Position numbers and translations under genes: made by a program
Shown: positions 53,277 to 62,755 of the stretch, piece by piece
How positions within the stretch are numbered: position 1 is the stretch's first letter
Layout: the number at the start of each line of letters is the position of its first letter
Notes under the pieces: generated by a model
The model's input: the letters and a program-made list of their open reading frames with translations, nothing else
Databases searched by the model: none
Told to the model about the DNA's origin: nothing
Source of the DNA: Acidobacteriota bacterium
GTDB taxonomy: Bacteria; Acidobacteriota; Terriglobia; Acidiferrales; UBA7541
Direction: 5' to 3'
Assembly (NCBI GenBank): GCA_013289835.1
Contig: JABCZG010000022.1
Coordinates: 19,919-83,918, forward strand
Length of the DNA stretch: 64,000 nt

Positions 53277-54899
53277 ATGACGCACTCCCACAAAACCTAT
53301 CACGCAGACTATGCCGTTGTAGGCAGCGGCGTGGCGGGTTTGCGCGCGGCCATTGAATTGAGCGGCGCGGGGAGCGTGCTGGTTCTTGCAAAATCCAATT
53401 TGAATGATTCGGCTACGGCCTGGGCGCAGGGCGGGATTGCGGTGGTGCTGTCCGATGAGGATGAAATCGGGCTTCACGCGCAGGACACGATCAACGCTGG
53501 GGATGGGCTGTGCCGTGCGGAAGCGGTCCAGCTACTGGTGGAAGAGGGGCCGAAGTACATCACGGAGCTGATGGAGTGGGGCACGGAGTTCAATCGGGAA
53601 GGGACAAAACTGGCGTTTACGCGCGAGGCCGCGCACAGCCGCTCGCGGATCCTGCACGCAAACGGGAATTCGACGGGGCGGGAGATCACGCGGGCACTAT
53701 TGGCTCGCGCGCATACGATTCCGCATCTGCATTTGCGGGCGCATGCGTTCACCACGGAATTAATCGTGGAACGAGGCCGTGTTGCAGGCGTTCATTTCCT
53801 GGATGAGGCTGACGGTTCGCAGCATGAAGTCCGAGCGGGGGCGGTGCTGCTGGCGACGGGCGGGCTAGGGCAGATTTATCGCGAGAATACGAATCCGGAA
53901 TTGGCCACTGGCGATGGAATGGCCATCGCGTATGAAGCGGGCGCGGTGTTGTCCGACATGGAGTTCGTGCAGTTTTATCCGACGACGCTGGCGGTCAAGG
54001 GAGCGCCGCGTTTTCTGCTTTCGGAAGCCTTGCGCAACGAAGGCGGGGTCCTTCGGAACATCAGCCTGGAACGATTCATGAAGCGGTACAGCGAGGCGCA
54101 GGAGTTGGCGCCGCGGGACATCATCACGCGCGCGATTGCGATGGAGATGCACCGCACGCAGAGTCCACACGTGTATTTGGATTTGACCAAAAAGAGCGAA
54201 GAGTTTTTGAAGAAACGGTTCCCACGGATTTATGAAACTTGCGAGAGCTACGGGCTGGACCTGGCAAGCGATCTCGCGCCGGTTTGCCCGGCGGCGCATT
54301 ACGCCATTGGGGGAGTGAAGAGCGATGTTTGGGGGAGGACTTCCCTGCCGGGGCTATATGTTGCGGGGGAAACTGCGGCGACGGGGGTACACGGGGCCAA
54401 CCGGCTGGCAAGCAATTCCCTGCTGGAGGGATTGGTATTCGGGGCGCGGGCGGGACAGGCGATGAGCAAGGATGCTCCGGCTGGGAAGCGGCATCCGGGC
54501 GCGATGCCGGGGAGTCCGGTGCCGCTGCCGGGCAATTCGTCTGTGGCGCGCAAGGAATCAACGAAGGGTGCGGCGAATTCCTCGCCGAGTTGCGCGGCCC
54601 TCGCGAAAATCCGCGAACTGATGTCGCGCGAGGCGGGGGTTCTGCGGAGCGGGAAAGAGTTGGCGGATGTCGTCAAACAACTGGAGACGATGGAGCTGCC
54701 AACGTGCGAGAAGCCTACGCGAGCCGCGTACGAATTGCGGAATTTGCACGCGCTGGCCTTGTTGATTGCGCGGTCGGGGTTGGCGCGGGAAGAGAGCCGG
54801 GGGAGCCATTACCGTGCGGATTTTCCTTACCGGGATGATGAGAAATTCGGGAAGCATTCGGTGGTACAGAAGGGGAAGGATCTGCGGTTTGAGAATTGA
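53277..54899 (+). CDS. nadB: L-aspartate oxidase
   Basis: First step of NAD synthesis, oxidising aspartate to iminoaspartate. The 540-residue flavoprotein shows the FAD loop VVGSGVAGLRAAIEL, SATAWAQGGIAVVLSD, HANGNSTGREI, and the catalytic region CPAAHYAIGGVKSDVWGRTSLPGLYVAGETAATGVHGANRLASNSLLEGLVFG. A C-terminal helical domain follows a Ser/Lys-rich linker (KESTKGAANSSPSC). ATG at 53277 is the best start. Confidence 0.94.
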   Translation: MTHSHKTYHADYAVVGSGVAGLRAAIELSGAGSVLVLAKSNLNDSATAWAQGGIAVVLSDEDEIGLHAQDTINAGDGLCRAEAVQLLVEEGPKYITELMEWGTEFNREGTKLAFTREAAHSRSRILHANGNSTGREITRALLARAHTIPHLHLRAHAFTTELIVERGRVAGVHFLDEADGSQHEVRAGAVLLATGGLGQIYRENTNPELATGDGMAIAYEAGAVLSDMEFVQFYPTTLAVKGAPRFLLSEALRNEGGVLRNISLERFMKRYSEAQELAPRDIITRAIAMEMHRTQSPHVYLDLTKKSEEFLKKRFPRIYETCESYGLDLASDLAPVCPAAHYAIGGVKSDVWGRTSLPGLYVAGETAATGVHGANRLASNSLLEGLVFGARAGQAMSKDAPAGKRHPGAMPGSPVPLPGNSSVARKESTKGAANSSPSCAALAKIRELMSREAGVLRSGKELADVVKQLETMELPTCEKPTRAAYELRNLHALALLIARSGLAREESRGSHYRADFPYRDDEKFGKHSVVQKGKDLRFEN

Positions 54900-54931
54900 G
54901 GATTGGGGGACGGCCCACCTGAAGGTGGCCG

Positions 54932-55912
54932 CTACTTGGACTGGAGTTGTTTTATGGATTCGAGGAAAACGTGGCCGACTATGGCTAGCGTCCGTGGGCT
55001 GATTTTGTCGAGGGCGTCTTGCGGGGTGTGCCAGTAACCGTTGTGCTCAAAGTCTCCGATGACGTCTACTGCGGGGACGCCGCGCTTCATGAAGGAATCG
55101 TGGTCGTCTTCGGCGGCCGCGGATTCGGCTAGAAAAAGGGACGAGTAACCCAGCCTGGCCGCGGTGTTCCAAACGAGATCGATCAAGGCAGGCGTAGAAC
55201 TGGATTCGCGGGGGAACTGGGCGGTCCGGCCGCCAACGATGTCCGCGAGCATAAATGCACGTATCTTCTTGAGGTCGCCACTGGCGGCGAGGCGCGCGGC
55301 CATTTGGCGGCTGCCGTAGCGGCCATCGGTGTCGCTCCAATTCTGTACAGCTTCTTCGCCATCGAGGAAGGCGATCCAGATCGAGTAGCGCCCGTGTTGA
55401 TGGCAAAGAAGTCGGGCAAGCTCGAGCATTACGGCGGTAGAAGAGCCGCCGTCGTCGGCGCCGACAAAGTTTTCCAGCTTTTTTGTGTCGTAATGTGTGC
55501 CGAGAAGAATGATTTCGGACTTCTCGCCGGGAATTTTCACGAGGAAGTTTTTCATTTGCAGACGGCCGGCGGGAGTGTCTGCGCTGAATGCATCCGTCTC
55601 GACGGTGCAGCCGTAGCTTTTCAGTTCCGAGAGCAGATAGTCTTGAACTTGTGCGATGGCAGGCGAGCCCGAGGGGTGCGGGCCAAAGCCGACCTGTTTG
55701 GCAACGTGGGAGAAGGCGCGATTGCCGTCGAAGCCATCGGTCTTGTCGGACAAGGGAGCGACGTCGGCTGCCTGAGGCGGGGCGGTCGCCACGGTGCTCA
55801 TGAACGGAGCGGTGCTGGCCTCGGTGCTCTTGGACTTGCAGCCGACTAGAACTGAGAAGGCCAGAACGGCACAGAGTGCGATTGAACAACGATTTCTGTG
55901 CTGCGAATGCAT
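54932..55912 (-). CDS. Lipoprotein M28-family zinc peptidase (glutaminyl cyclase-like)
   Basis: A 326-residue lipoprotein with lipobox LVGC (Cys25). Metal-site residues read LGTHYDTKK (His140), FVGADDGGSSTAV (Asp153), FLDGEEAVQ (Glu186/187) and the C-terminal YWHTPQDALDKI. This pattern fits M28 aminopeptidases and secreted glutaminyl cyclases. It follows tatC without a gap, so it is co-transcribed with the Tat genes. Its own lipobox means it uses Sec rather than Tat. Confidence 0.87.
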   Translation of the reverse strand: MHSQHRNRCSIALCAVLAFSVLVGCKSKSTEASTAPFMSTVATAPPQAADVAPLSDKTDGFDGNRAFSHVAKQVGFGPHPSGSPAIAQVQDYLLSELKSYGCTVETDAFSADTPAGRLQMKNFLVKIPGEKSEIILLGTHYDTKKLENFVGADDGGSSTAVMLELARLLCHQHGRYSIWIAFLDGEEAVQNWSDTDGRYGSRQMAARLAASGDLKKIRAFMLADIVGGRTAQFPRESSSTPALIDLVWNTAARLGYSSLFLAESAAAEDDHDSFMKRGVPAVDVIGDFEHNGYWHTPQDALDKISPRTLAIVGHVFLESIKQLQSK

Positions 55913-56758
55913 TTATGGTGCCTCCACTGGAGCGGCCAGACGGCGCTCGCGCCGCCGCACGACAACCCAGGATACTGCGACACCAACGAAGTACAAGGCA
56001 ACCAATATTGCCATAAAGACCAGCATCGTCGTGGCATCAGGTGTGGGCGTAAGAATGGCCGCGAGAAGGGCGATGACCAGAATGGCGTAACGAAAATTCT
56101 TGATCAAGAACTTAGGGGTGACGATTCCAAAAACAGAGAGAAAGAAAATCAGGATGGGCAATTCAAAGACGAGACCGAGGCCGAGGAGAATCATGAGGAT
56201 CAAATCGAAATACTCGTTGATGCTAATGAGCGGAACGACTGGTCCCTGGAAACTGATCAGGAAGCGCAACACGTAGGGCAGCGAAACAAAATAGCCGAAG
56301 GCGATTCCGGCGAGAAAAAGAAAAACCGTGGAGAAGAGGAATCCGGTGATGGCGCTGCGCTCATGTTTATAGAGTGCGGGGGCGACGAAAAGCCAGATTT
56401 GATAGAGGATCCAAGGCGAAGCGATGACCAGCCCCAGGTAGACGCTCAGGGAGATTAAGAGATTCAGGTAGCCAGCGGGATGCGTGTACACCAGCTTTTG
56501 GTCTAAGTGCGCCTGAGCCAGCGCCTTGAGCATGGGCTTGGTGATCCAGTTGACGAAATGAGGGGCCACGAACCAGCCAATGCCGGCGCCGACGGCGATG
56601 GAGATTAGAGAATTGATGATGCGTTTGCGGAGTTCGCTGAGATGCTCGAAGAAGGTCATAGCTCCGGTGGCTTCTTCTTCGGGCGGAGTGATCTGCGTGT
56701 TGGGTAGGAGTTCGGACACGGGATCAGGCGGGCTGCTGGGTGTCGTGCGGGACGTCAT
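55913..56758 (-). CDS. tatC: Twin-arginine translocase subunit TatC
   Basis: Core receptor of the Tat export pathway. The 281-residue protein has six membrane helices, and the substrate-recognising N-terminus MTFFEHLSELRKRIINSL is preceded by an extra 34-residue hydrophilic extension. The conserved segments LLISLSVYLGLVIASPWILYQIWLFVAPALYKHER and LGLGLVFELPILIFFLS are clear. It overlaps the TatA/B-type gene by 35 bases. Confidence 0.95.
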   Translation of the reverse strand: MTSRTTPSSPPDPVSELLPNTQITPPEEEATGAMTFFEHLSELRKRIINSLISIAVGAGIGWFVAPHFVNWITKPMLKALAQAHLDQKLVYTHPAGYLNLLISLSVYLGLVIASPWILYQIWLFVAPALYKHERSAITGFLFSTVFLFLAGIAFGYFVSLPYVLRFLISFQGPVVPLISINEYFDLILMILLGLGLVFELPILIFFLSVFGIVTPKFLIKNFRYAILVIALLAAILTPTPDATTMLVFMAILVALYFVGVAVSWVVVRRRERRLAAPVEAP

Positions 56759-57161
56759 GGGAATCGGTTACCAGGTCGGGTGCGGCTTTGATTTCAGCCG
56801 ATCCTTCGGATGAGTGAGGGATCGCTTCGGCGACCGGGGCAATCACGGGGGCTTCGGTTGCGCCGGGTTCGGATGGGGCGTCGGGGGCAGGTGTCTCTGC
56901 GCCTGCGGGTGTGGCCAAAGTAGCGGGCTGGCTTGGAGCGGCGGTGGCTGCGGCTTCTGCGGCCTTTTTGCGCTCTGTCAGCAGGGCTTGGCGCTCCAGG
57001 TCGCGCATCTCTTCTTCGAAGGCGCTCTTGAAGTCCGTAGAGGCCTTGCGGAACTCGGCCATGAGCTTGCCTAGGCTACGGGCGAGCTCCGGCAGCTTCT
57101 GTGGCCCGAAAACGACCAGGACCACGATAAACACCACGATCATGTGAGGGACGCTCAACAT
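56724..57161 (-). CDS. TatA/TatB-family protein
   Basis: A 145-residue Tat component. The N-terminal helix and hinge are MIVVFIVVLVVFGPQKLPELARSLGKLM, followed by an amphipathic helix (FRKASTDFKSAFEEEMRDLERQ) and a long Ala/Pro/Glu tail. The FGP hinge is common to TatA and TatB; the length and the following Glu-rich helix favour TatB. It is first in the tat operon, and no second TatA is seen. Confidence 0.9.
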   Translation of the reverse strand: MLSVPHMIVVFIVVLVVFGPQKLPELARSLGKLMAEFRKASTDFKSAFEEEMRDLERQALLTERKKAAEAAATAAPSQPATLATPAGAETPAPDAPSEPGATEAPVIAPVAEAIPHSSEGSAEIKAAPDLVTDSHDVPHDTQQPA

Positions 57162-57276
57162 TGCGATTGTTAGCCGTCTAAAGGTCCGTTGGCATCATAG
57201 AAAGGGCGCTAGTTGCTGTCAAACCGGAGTTTGCGGTGTGCTATAATTTTGGGGACAGAGCTCACGCGAGGTACGA

Positions 57277-58890
57277 ATGAGATCAGAGCGTCGCGGACTT
57301 GTAATCGTTGTGGCGGTACTGCTGTTATCCGCTGTTCTGGGGGGCATTTACGGCCCCAACGTCAAGGCCACCACGGCATCGGCGGATGATTATCAGACGG
57401 CGGTGCGGGAGTTTACGCGAGTTCTGGACGTGGTCCAGAACAACTATGCCGAGCCGGTGGACGTGGACAAGGCCGTATACCAGGGCGCGATTCCGGGCAT
57501 GCTGCGAATGCTCGATCCCCACTCGAATTTCTTTGATGCCAAGCAGTTTGCGCTCTTGCGCGAAGACCAGCGCGGCCGGTATTACGGCGTGGGCATGATC
57601 GTTGCGCCGAGGGAAAATCATACGGTGGTGATGGCTCCTTACGTGGGAGCGCCGGCGTACAACGCAGGGTTGCGGCCGGGGGACGTGATTTTGAAGGTGG
57701 ATGACAAATCTACCGAGGGACTTGGCACTCCGGAAGTGGCGGACATGCTGAAGGGGCCAAAGGGGACGGTCGTTAAGATTGTGGTATCGCGCGAAGGGTA
57801 TGCGGAGAACCTGACATTCACGGTGACGCGCGACGAGATTCCGCGGCATTCGGTAGACATTGCTTTTCTGCTGAAGCCGGGGATTGGATACATCCGACTT
57901 TCCGGATTTAACGAGACTACGGACCATGAGATTCAGGAAGCCTTGCGGCAACTGAACGCGCCTACGCTGGATGGTTTAATTTTGGATATGCGCGGGAATC
58001 CGGGCGGGTTGCTGAACGAAGCGGTCGCTGTGGGCGACATGTTTCTGGACAAGAATCAGCTGATTGTTTCGCATCATGGGCGGACTTCGCCGGAGCGGCG
58101 GTATTACGCGGTGCGCGGGAACCAGGGCGTGACAGTGCCGCTGGTGATTCTGGTGAACAATAATTCAGCATCGGCCACGGAGATTGTTTCCGGTGCGGTG
58201 CAGGATCATGACCGCGGGCTGATCGTCGGCGAGACGACGTTTGGCAAGGGGCTGGTGCAAACGGTTACGCCGTTGAGCGAGAACACCGGGCTGGCGTTGA
58301 CGACGGCGCGGTATTACACACCGAGCGGGCGGCTGATTCAGCGCGATTACAAATCGGTTTCGCTTTATGAGTATCACTATGAGCGGAAAGTGCCGGAGCA
58401 TCCGACGGAAGTGAAGCTGACGGACAGCGGACGGCAGGTTACGGGCGGCGGAGGGATCACGCCGGACATCGCGGTGCCGGCGCCCAAGCTGACGAAGTTC
58501 GAACAACTTTTGTATCGCGATGATGTGTTCTTCCCTGCGGAGACGGGGGTGGGTGGATTTACACGATTCTTCCTTGGTTCGAAACCGACAATCACCAAAG
58601 ATTTTGAGGTGGATGACGCGGTGATGCGGAGCTTCCGCGAGTACTTGAGCAAGCACAATGTGCGGTACACGGAACCCGACATGGCCGACGATCACGAGTG
58701 GATCAAGCGGAAGATCAAGCAGGAAGTGTTTATGTCCACGTTCGGGCAGCAGGAGGGGTTCAAGGTGCTGCTCGAAGCGGACCCGCAGGTGCAAAAGGCT
58801 GTGGACGCGATTCCGCAGGCGCGGGCGCTTTACCAGAATGCGCGGAAGATTGTGGCGCAGCGGACGGGCGGATCGTTCGACCAGCCGTAA
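57277..58890 (+). CDS. C-terminal processing S41 peptidase
   Basis: Periplasmic serine protease of 537 residues. A membrane anchor or signal occupies residues 7-24. A PDZ domain covers about 100-190 (GLRPGDVILKVDDKSTEGL). The Ser-Lys dyad is Ser299 in NNNSASATEIVSG and Lys324 in TFGKGLVQTV, the usual 25 apart. The C-terminal region is rich in charged residues (DPQVQKAVDAIPQARALYQNA). Start has GCGAGG about 7 bases upstream. It is divergent from the tat operon. Confidence 0.92.
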   Translation: MRSERRGLVIVVAVLLLSAVLGGIYGPNVKATTASADDYQTAVREFTRVLDVVQNNYAEPVDVDKAVYQGAIPGMLRMLDPHSNFFDAKQFALLREDQRGRYYGVGMIVAPRENHTVVMAPYVGAPAYNAGLRPGDVILKVDDKSTEGLGTPEVADMLKGPKGTVVKIVVSREGYAENLTFTVTRDEIPRHSVDIAFLLKPGIGYIRLSGFNETTDHEIQEALRQLNAPTLDGLILDMRGNPGGLLNEAVAVGDMFLDKNQLIVSHHGRTSPERRYYAVRGNQGVTVPLVILVNNNSASATEIVSGAVQDHDRGLIVGETTFGKGLVQTVTPLSENTGLALTTARYYTPSGRLIQRDYKSVSLYEYHYERKVPEHPTEVKLTDSGRQVTGGGGITPDIAVPAPKLTKFEQLLYRDDVFFPAETGVGGFTRFFLGSKPTITKDFEVDDAVMRSFREYLSKHNVRYTEPDMADDHEWIKRKIKQEVFMSTFGQQEGFKVLLEADPQVQKAVDAIPQARALYQNARKIVAQRTGGSFDQP

Positions 58891-58916
58891 AGCTGGGTTT
58901 TAAAAATCGTTTTAGG

Positions 58917-58948
58917 AAAAGGGGTGCAGCGTGCTGCACCCCTTTTTT
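58917..58948 (+). terminator. Strong rho-independent terminator after the S41 gene
   Basis: AAAAGGGGTGCAGC (58917-58930) and its complement GCTGCACCCCTTTT (58933-58946) with a GT loop, followed by TT. The stem is symmetric and could stop either direction; the S41 gene ends 27 bases before it. Confidence 0.9.
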
Positions 58949-59013
58949 GTGAACAGGCGAGATCGCTGATTGGCATCTTGCTGGGCGTTTGCTAAAATTG
59001 GGTTGCTGCTCGT

Positions 59014-59089
59014 GGGCGAGTAGCTCAGCTGGGAGAGCGCCTCGTTCGCAACGAGGAGGCCGGGGGTTCGAATCCCCTCTCGTCCACCA
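59014..59089 (+). tRNA. tRNA-Ala, anticodon CGC
   Basis: A 76-base cloverleaf with the CCA end encoded. Acceptor GGGCGAG pairs with CTCGTCC including G3-U70, the alanine identity pair. The D stem is GCTC/GAGC, the anticodon stem CCTCG/CGAGG with loop TTCGCAA (anticodon CGC, codon GCG), and the T arm GGGGG/CCCCT with TTCGAAT loop. It lies alone between the S41 terminator and an ArsR-type gene. Confidence 0.97.
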
Positions 59090-59330
59090 GATTTCAAAGG
59101 ACTTACATTATTTTTGAAACCCAGCGTTGCTCGTTTCGCGGACTGTGACTAATCCTTCGCAGATTGTTGAGAGCATCGCGAACGCGCTGAGAATCAATGC
59201 GACAATTTTGATGTCGATTCTCCGTGCTTTTGACTGAGGTGTCCCTCGCCAAGTCTCTATCCGAGCTTTTGGCGAGGGACAGCATTCAAACGCGGCGAAG
59301 GTATCCCTCTTTCTTCACGCGCGATATATT
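59090..59330. other. Region after the tRNA with a 12-bp hairpin and a weak HTH-like fragment
   Basis: About 240 bases. Bases 59148-59237 read in the + frame as a helix-turn-helix-like fragment (SQIVESIANALRINATILM) with no proper gene around it. GTCCCTCGCCAA (59241-59252) pairs exactly with TTGGCGAGGGAC (59269-59280). No attachment-site repeat of the tRNA end was seen by eye within this window. Confidence 0.4.
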
Positions 59331-59633
59331 CTAAACATTGGGAAATACCGTTTTCTTTATTTTCCGAATCGCATTCTCATCGCGTTTATAAAAGGTCCAC
59401 TGCTTAATCCGCTTTCCTCGAATCAGGCCTGCCTGCGACAGGACTTTCAGGTGTTCACTTGCAGTCGGATGGCTGACGCGAAGTTTTTCGGCAATCAAAC
59501 AGCCGCAGACTCCGTCCCGGACAAGGTCCCCGGCGATCTGCGGAGGAAAGTGCGCCCTGGGGTTCTGCAGCCAGAACAATATTCCGAGCCTGTGCTTATT
59601 GGCCAGCGCCCGAAACACGCGATCTGCTTTCAT
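59331..59633 (-). CDS. ArsR-family transcriptional regulator
   Basis: A 100-residue winged helix-turn-helix repressor. The recognition region is IAEKLRVSHPTASEHLKVLSQAGLIRGKRIKQW, matching ArsR/SmtB. A Cys-Gly-Cys (GVCGCLIAEK) lies before the recognition helix, near where metal-sensing ArsR proteins have ligands, so thiol or metal sensing is possible. It is divergent from the FtsX/MacB-type permease gene, sharing a 151-base region, and may control it. Confidence 0.9.
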   Translation of the reverse strand: MKADRVFRALANKHRLGILFWLQNPRAHFPPQIAGDLVRDGVCGCLIAEKLRVSHPTASEHLKVLSQAGLIRGKRIKQWTFYKRDENAIRKIKKTVFPNV

Positions 59634-59784
59634 TTTCTCTCCGAGCCAATTTGGTATTTGACATTAAGCTAAATCCCTAAATAATGTGGCACGGATTCTC
59701 CCATTTGTAAATCTGTAAACGTCGAAACGGAGATCCGGACGAAGGGACCAGTCAGAGAACTTGATTCATCGGAGGAATGAAATC

Positions 59785-62250
59785 ATGGAAGTGCTATTCA
59801 ATGATATCCGGTACGCCTTCCGCATCATGCGGAAGAGTCCCGGCTTCACTCTCATAATCATTCTCACGCTGGCATTGGGAATTGGGGCAAACACATCGAT
59901 TTTCAGCATCGTAAACGCGGTGCTATTGCGTTCCCTGCCGTACTACGACCCCAGTCGTTTGGTGAAGATAACTTTCAACAATCCTGGAATAGGTTTGCGT
60001 GACATCCGCTTCTCTGTCCCCGAGTTGGAGGATCTGAAGTCAACAGCCGGTGTCTTCGAGGAAGTAAGCGTTGTCTTCCCCAGCAGCACCAACTTGACCG
60101 GCGCCAGACAACAACCGGAACGTCTTGAATTGCTCGGCGTGAGCCCCAACTACTTTTCCATGCTCGGCGCATCGCCGCAAATCGGGAGGCTATTTGACTC
60201 TCAGGACTTTGCGCTGGGTTTTGCAGAAGCAGTTGTGATTAGCGATGGCTTGTGGCGCCGCTCTTACGGCGGCGACCCGAATATTCTCGGAAAACATCTA
60301 CAGCTGGACAACGATCCGTACACGATTGTCGGAGTGCTTCCTGCCGGATTTCGCCACCCCGGAAAGACGATCGCGAGGGATGTGGAAGTGTGGGTCACGA
60401 CCGGGTTCAGCGCGGATCCTTGGCCGAAACCCGCGCGAAACGTGAGGGTGCTGCCCGAGGCAATCGGACGGCTGAAACCTGGCATCGATGTAACGCAGGC
60501 TCAGGCGAGACTGACGGCAATGGCCAGCGAACTCCGAACTGACTTCCCGAATGATTATCCTCCTGAGGCCACATGGTCTATCGAGATCCAACCTTTGCAG
60601 GACTCACTCGTAGGCAATGTGCGTCCCCAACTGCTGGTATTAATGGCCGCGGTAGTCCTAGTCGTGCTAATCGCATCCGTGAACATCGCAAACCTTCTAC
60701 TGGCTCGCGCTTCAGGAAGACAGAGAGAAATGGCAATGCGGATGACGCTTGGGGCTGGCCGTTTTCGCATGGTGCGCCAGATGCTGACGGAGTCGCTGGT
60801 GCTTTCCTTGATCGCAGGTGTGGCAGGCGTGCTCGCGGCGAAATTGACATTGAGTTTCATCATTCACTTTGTTCCCGCTTCAGTTCCCCGGCTTGCCGAA
60901 GTGGGTGTCGACCGGACTGTGCTGCTTTTTGCTCTTCTGATTTCCATCTTCACCGGAATCATATTTGGGCTCGCTCCAGCTTTTCAGACAATGAAAGCCG
61001 ATATGACTGCCGCAATTCGGGAAGGTGCTCAAGGCTCCGGTTACAGCGCTAAGACATTCCGGTTGAGGAGTCTGCTGATTGTGTCTGAATTGGCGCTTGC
61101 TGTTGTGTTGATGGTTGGAGCCGGCTTGCTCCTGCGGACTTTCTGGGGATTGCTTCAGGAGAATCCGGGTTTTAATCCTTCGAGAGTAGTTACTGCAAGC
61201 TTCTGGCTAGCGAACCCGAACGATCCCAAGACGGATGTGTATGGAGACTTCTCAAAAAGGACATCTTTTATCAGAGACGTCATCCGGCGTGTGGCCACGA
61301 TTCCAGGAATTGATCGGGCCGCCATGACCTCGGATTTGCCAGGCGCACGTCCAACAATAACCGCCGCACTGGTGATTGAGGACCGCGCGGCCGATTCATC
61401 GCAAGGGTTAACAGCGGAAGTAATTCGAGTGAGTCCCGATTATTTCATGCTGATGCAATGCCCATTGATTCGTGGGCGTTTTTTCCTTGAAAGCGATGAG
61501 AGCGGAAAGCAGGAAGTAGCCATCATTGATGAGACTACGGCGCGGCGCTATTGGTCGGGCATTGATCCTGTCGGCAGGCGCTTGCGGTTAGGGGGGAATC
61601 CGAGCCTGCCTTGGGTAACCGTGGTCGGTATTGTCAAAGATATGAAGCAAGACGGATTGGACACAGATGGAGTCCCCCACATTTTTAGACCAATCTATCA
61701 GCAATCGGGGCGGGTAATGAGCGTCGTGGCGCGGACATCGCTTCCCGCATCACTTCTTGAATCACAGATTCGGATTGAGATACAAACAGTGGATCCTACC
61801 TTGCCAGTATTCAATATCCGCTCCATGAACGATGTGATAGATGTTTCTATTGCTCCGCGCCGATTCTCGGCGGAATTGGTTGGAGTGTTCGCCGCCGTCG
61901 CGATGCTTTTGTCCTCCATTGGCATCTATGGATTGCTGGCTTACATAGTTGGGCAGAGGTCTCGCGAGATCGGAATCCGCGTCGCCTTGGGAGCCCAGCG
62001 GCCTGATATTCTCAAACTCATTCTCGGCAAAGGGCTATTGATCGCCGGTACTGGAATTGCGATTGGATTGATCCTTTCTGCAATCTCAGCACCGCTGATT
62101 GCAGGTCTTCTGTATGGCGTTCATCCGATTGATGTAATCGTCTTCGTCACCGTCCCGCTGATTTTGTTGGTTGTCGCCTTTCTGGCCACTTACATTCCCG
62201 CTCGTCGCGCGACGATGGTGGATCCAATCATTGCCTTGCATGAAAGCTAG
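59785..62250 (+). CDS. FtsX/MacB-type ABC transporter permease (ADOP-like)
   Basis: An 821-residue inner-membrane protein with no ATPase of its own. Membrane helices are at residues about 22-45, 285-310, 335-360, 385-405, 435-455 and three at the C-terminus. MacB-type periplasmic domains follow the first helix (PGFTLIIILTLALGIGANTSIFSIVNAVLL...) and the repeat LRSLLIVSELALAVVLMVGAGLLLRTFWGLLQENPG. The C-terminal FtsX unit ends IPARRATMVDPIIALHES. Such large permeases are frequent in Acidobacteriota. The ATG at 59785 has an ideal GGAGGA 8 bases upstream. A partner ATPase is not in the window. Confidence 0.87.
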   Translation: MEVLFNDIRYAFRIMRKSPGFTLIIILTLALGIGANTSIFSIVNAVLLRSLPYYDPSRLVKITFNNPGIGLRDIRFSVPELEDLKSTAGVFEEVSVVFPSSTNLTGARQQPERLELLGVSPNYFSMLGASPQIGRLFDSQDFALGFAEAVVISDGLWRRSYGGDPNILGKHLQLDNDPYTIVGVLPAGFRHPGKTIARDVEVWVTTGFSADPWPKPARNVRVLPEAIGRLKPGIDVTQAQARLTAMASELRTDFPNDYPPEATWSIEIQPLQDSLVGNVRPQLLVLMAAVVLVVLIASVNIANLLLARASGRQREMAMRMTLGAGRFRMVRQMLTESLVLSLIAGVAGVLAAKLTLSFIIHFVPASVPRLAEVGVDRTVLLFALLISIFTGIIFGLAPAFQTMKADMTAAIREGAQGSGYSAKTFRLRSLLIVSELALAVVLMVGAGLLLRTFWGLLQENPGFNPSRVVTASFWLANPNDPKTDVYGDFSKRTSFIRDVIRRVATIPGIDRAAMTSDLPGARPTITAALVIEDRAADSSQGLTAEVIRVSPDYFMLMQCPLIRGRFFLESDESGKQEVAIIDETTARRYWSGIDPVGRRLRLGGNPSLPWVTVVGIVKDMKQDGLDTDGVPHIFRPIYQQSGRVMSVVARTSLPASLLESQIRIEIQTVDPTLPVFNIRSMNDVIDVSIAPRRFSAELVGVFAAVAMLLSSIGIYGLLAYIVGQRSREIGIRVALGAQRPDILKLILGKGLLIAGTGIAIGLILSAISAPLIAGLLYGVHPIDVIVFVTVPLILLVVAFLATYIPARRATMVDPIIALHES

Positions 62251-62293
62251 AACTGCCAGGCTAGAAACGTAACCGACTGCCAAGGAGAAGAAA

Positions 62294-62755
62294 GTGTCCG
62301 TTTACGAAAGGCTAGAGGCTCTCAACATCGCACTTCCAAAACTCACGCCGCCGGTGGCAGCGTTTGTACCGTTCCTGCGCAGCGGCAATTTGATTTTCCT
62401 GGCTGGTCACATTGCCAAACTCGACGGCCAGCCATGGGTCGGTCAGTTGGGTGCGAATTTAACGACCGAGCAAGGGAAAAACGCCGCACGCGCCGTGGCC
62501 ATCGATCTGATGGGCACACTTCACGCGGCGGTCGGCGACCTTAACCAGATCAAACGTATCTTGAAGCTGATGGTGCTCGTAAATAGCACTCCCGCGTACA
62601 CCGAGCAGCATCTGGTGGCCAATGGCGCATCGGAATTCTTCGCGGAGATTTTTGGAGAGATAGGAATGCATGTTCGCTGCGCCTTTGGGGTCGCTCAGAT
62701 TCCGTTTGGAGCTTGTGTGGAGATCGACTTGATCGCGGAGGTTGACGATAAATGA
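62294..62755 (+). CDS. RidA/YjgF-family protein
   Basis: Probably deaminates reactive enamines or imines from PLP enzymes. The 153-residue protein shows GNLIFLAGHIAKLDGQPWVGQLG, EQGKNAARAVAIDLMGTLHAAVGDLNQIKRIL and VRCAFGVAQIPFGACVEIDLIAEV, with a conserved Arg late in the protein. GTG start at 62294 has AAGGAGAAG upstream. The phzF-like gene starts within its stop (ATGA). Confidence 0.9.
   Translation: MSVYERLEALNIALPKLTPPVAAFVPFLRSGNLIFLAGHIAKLDGQPWVGQLGANLTTEQGKNAARAVAIDLMGTLHAAVGDLNQIKRILKLMVLVNSTPAYTEQHLVANGASEFFAEIFGEIGMHVRCAFGVAQIPFGACVEIDLIAEVDDK

Noticed and set aside
59148..59237. Fragment resembling an XRE helix-turn-helix gene end
   Set aside because: Only about 30 codons fit, with no start, ribosome site or preceding helix. 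Too little to call a pseudogene.
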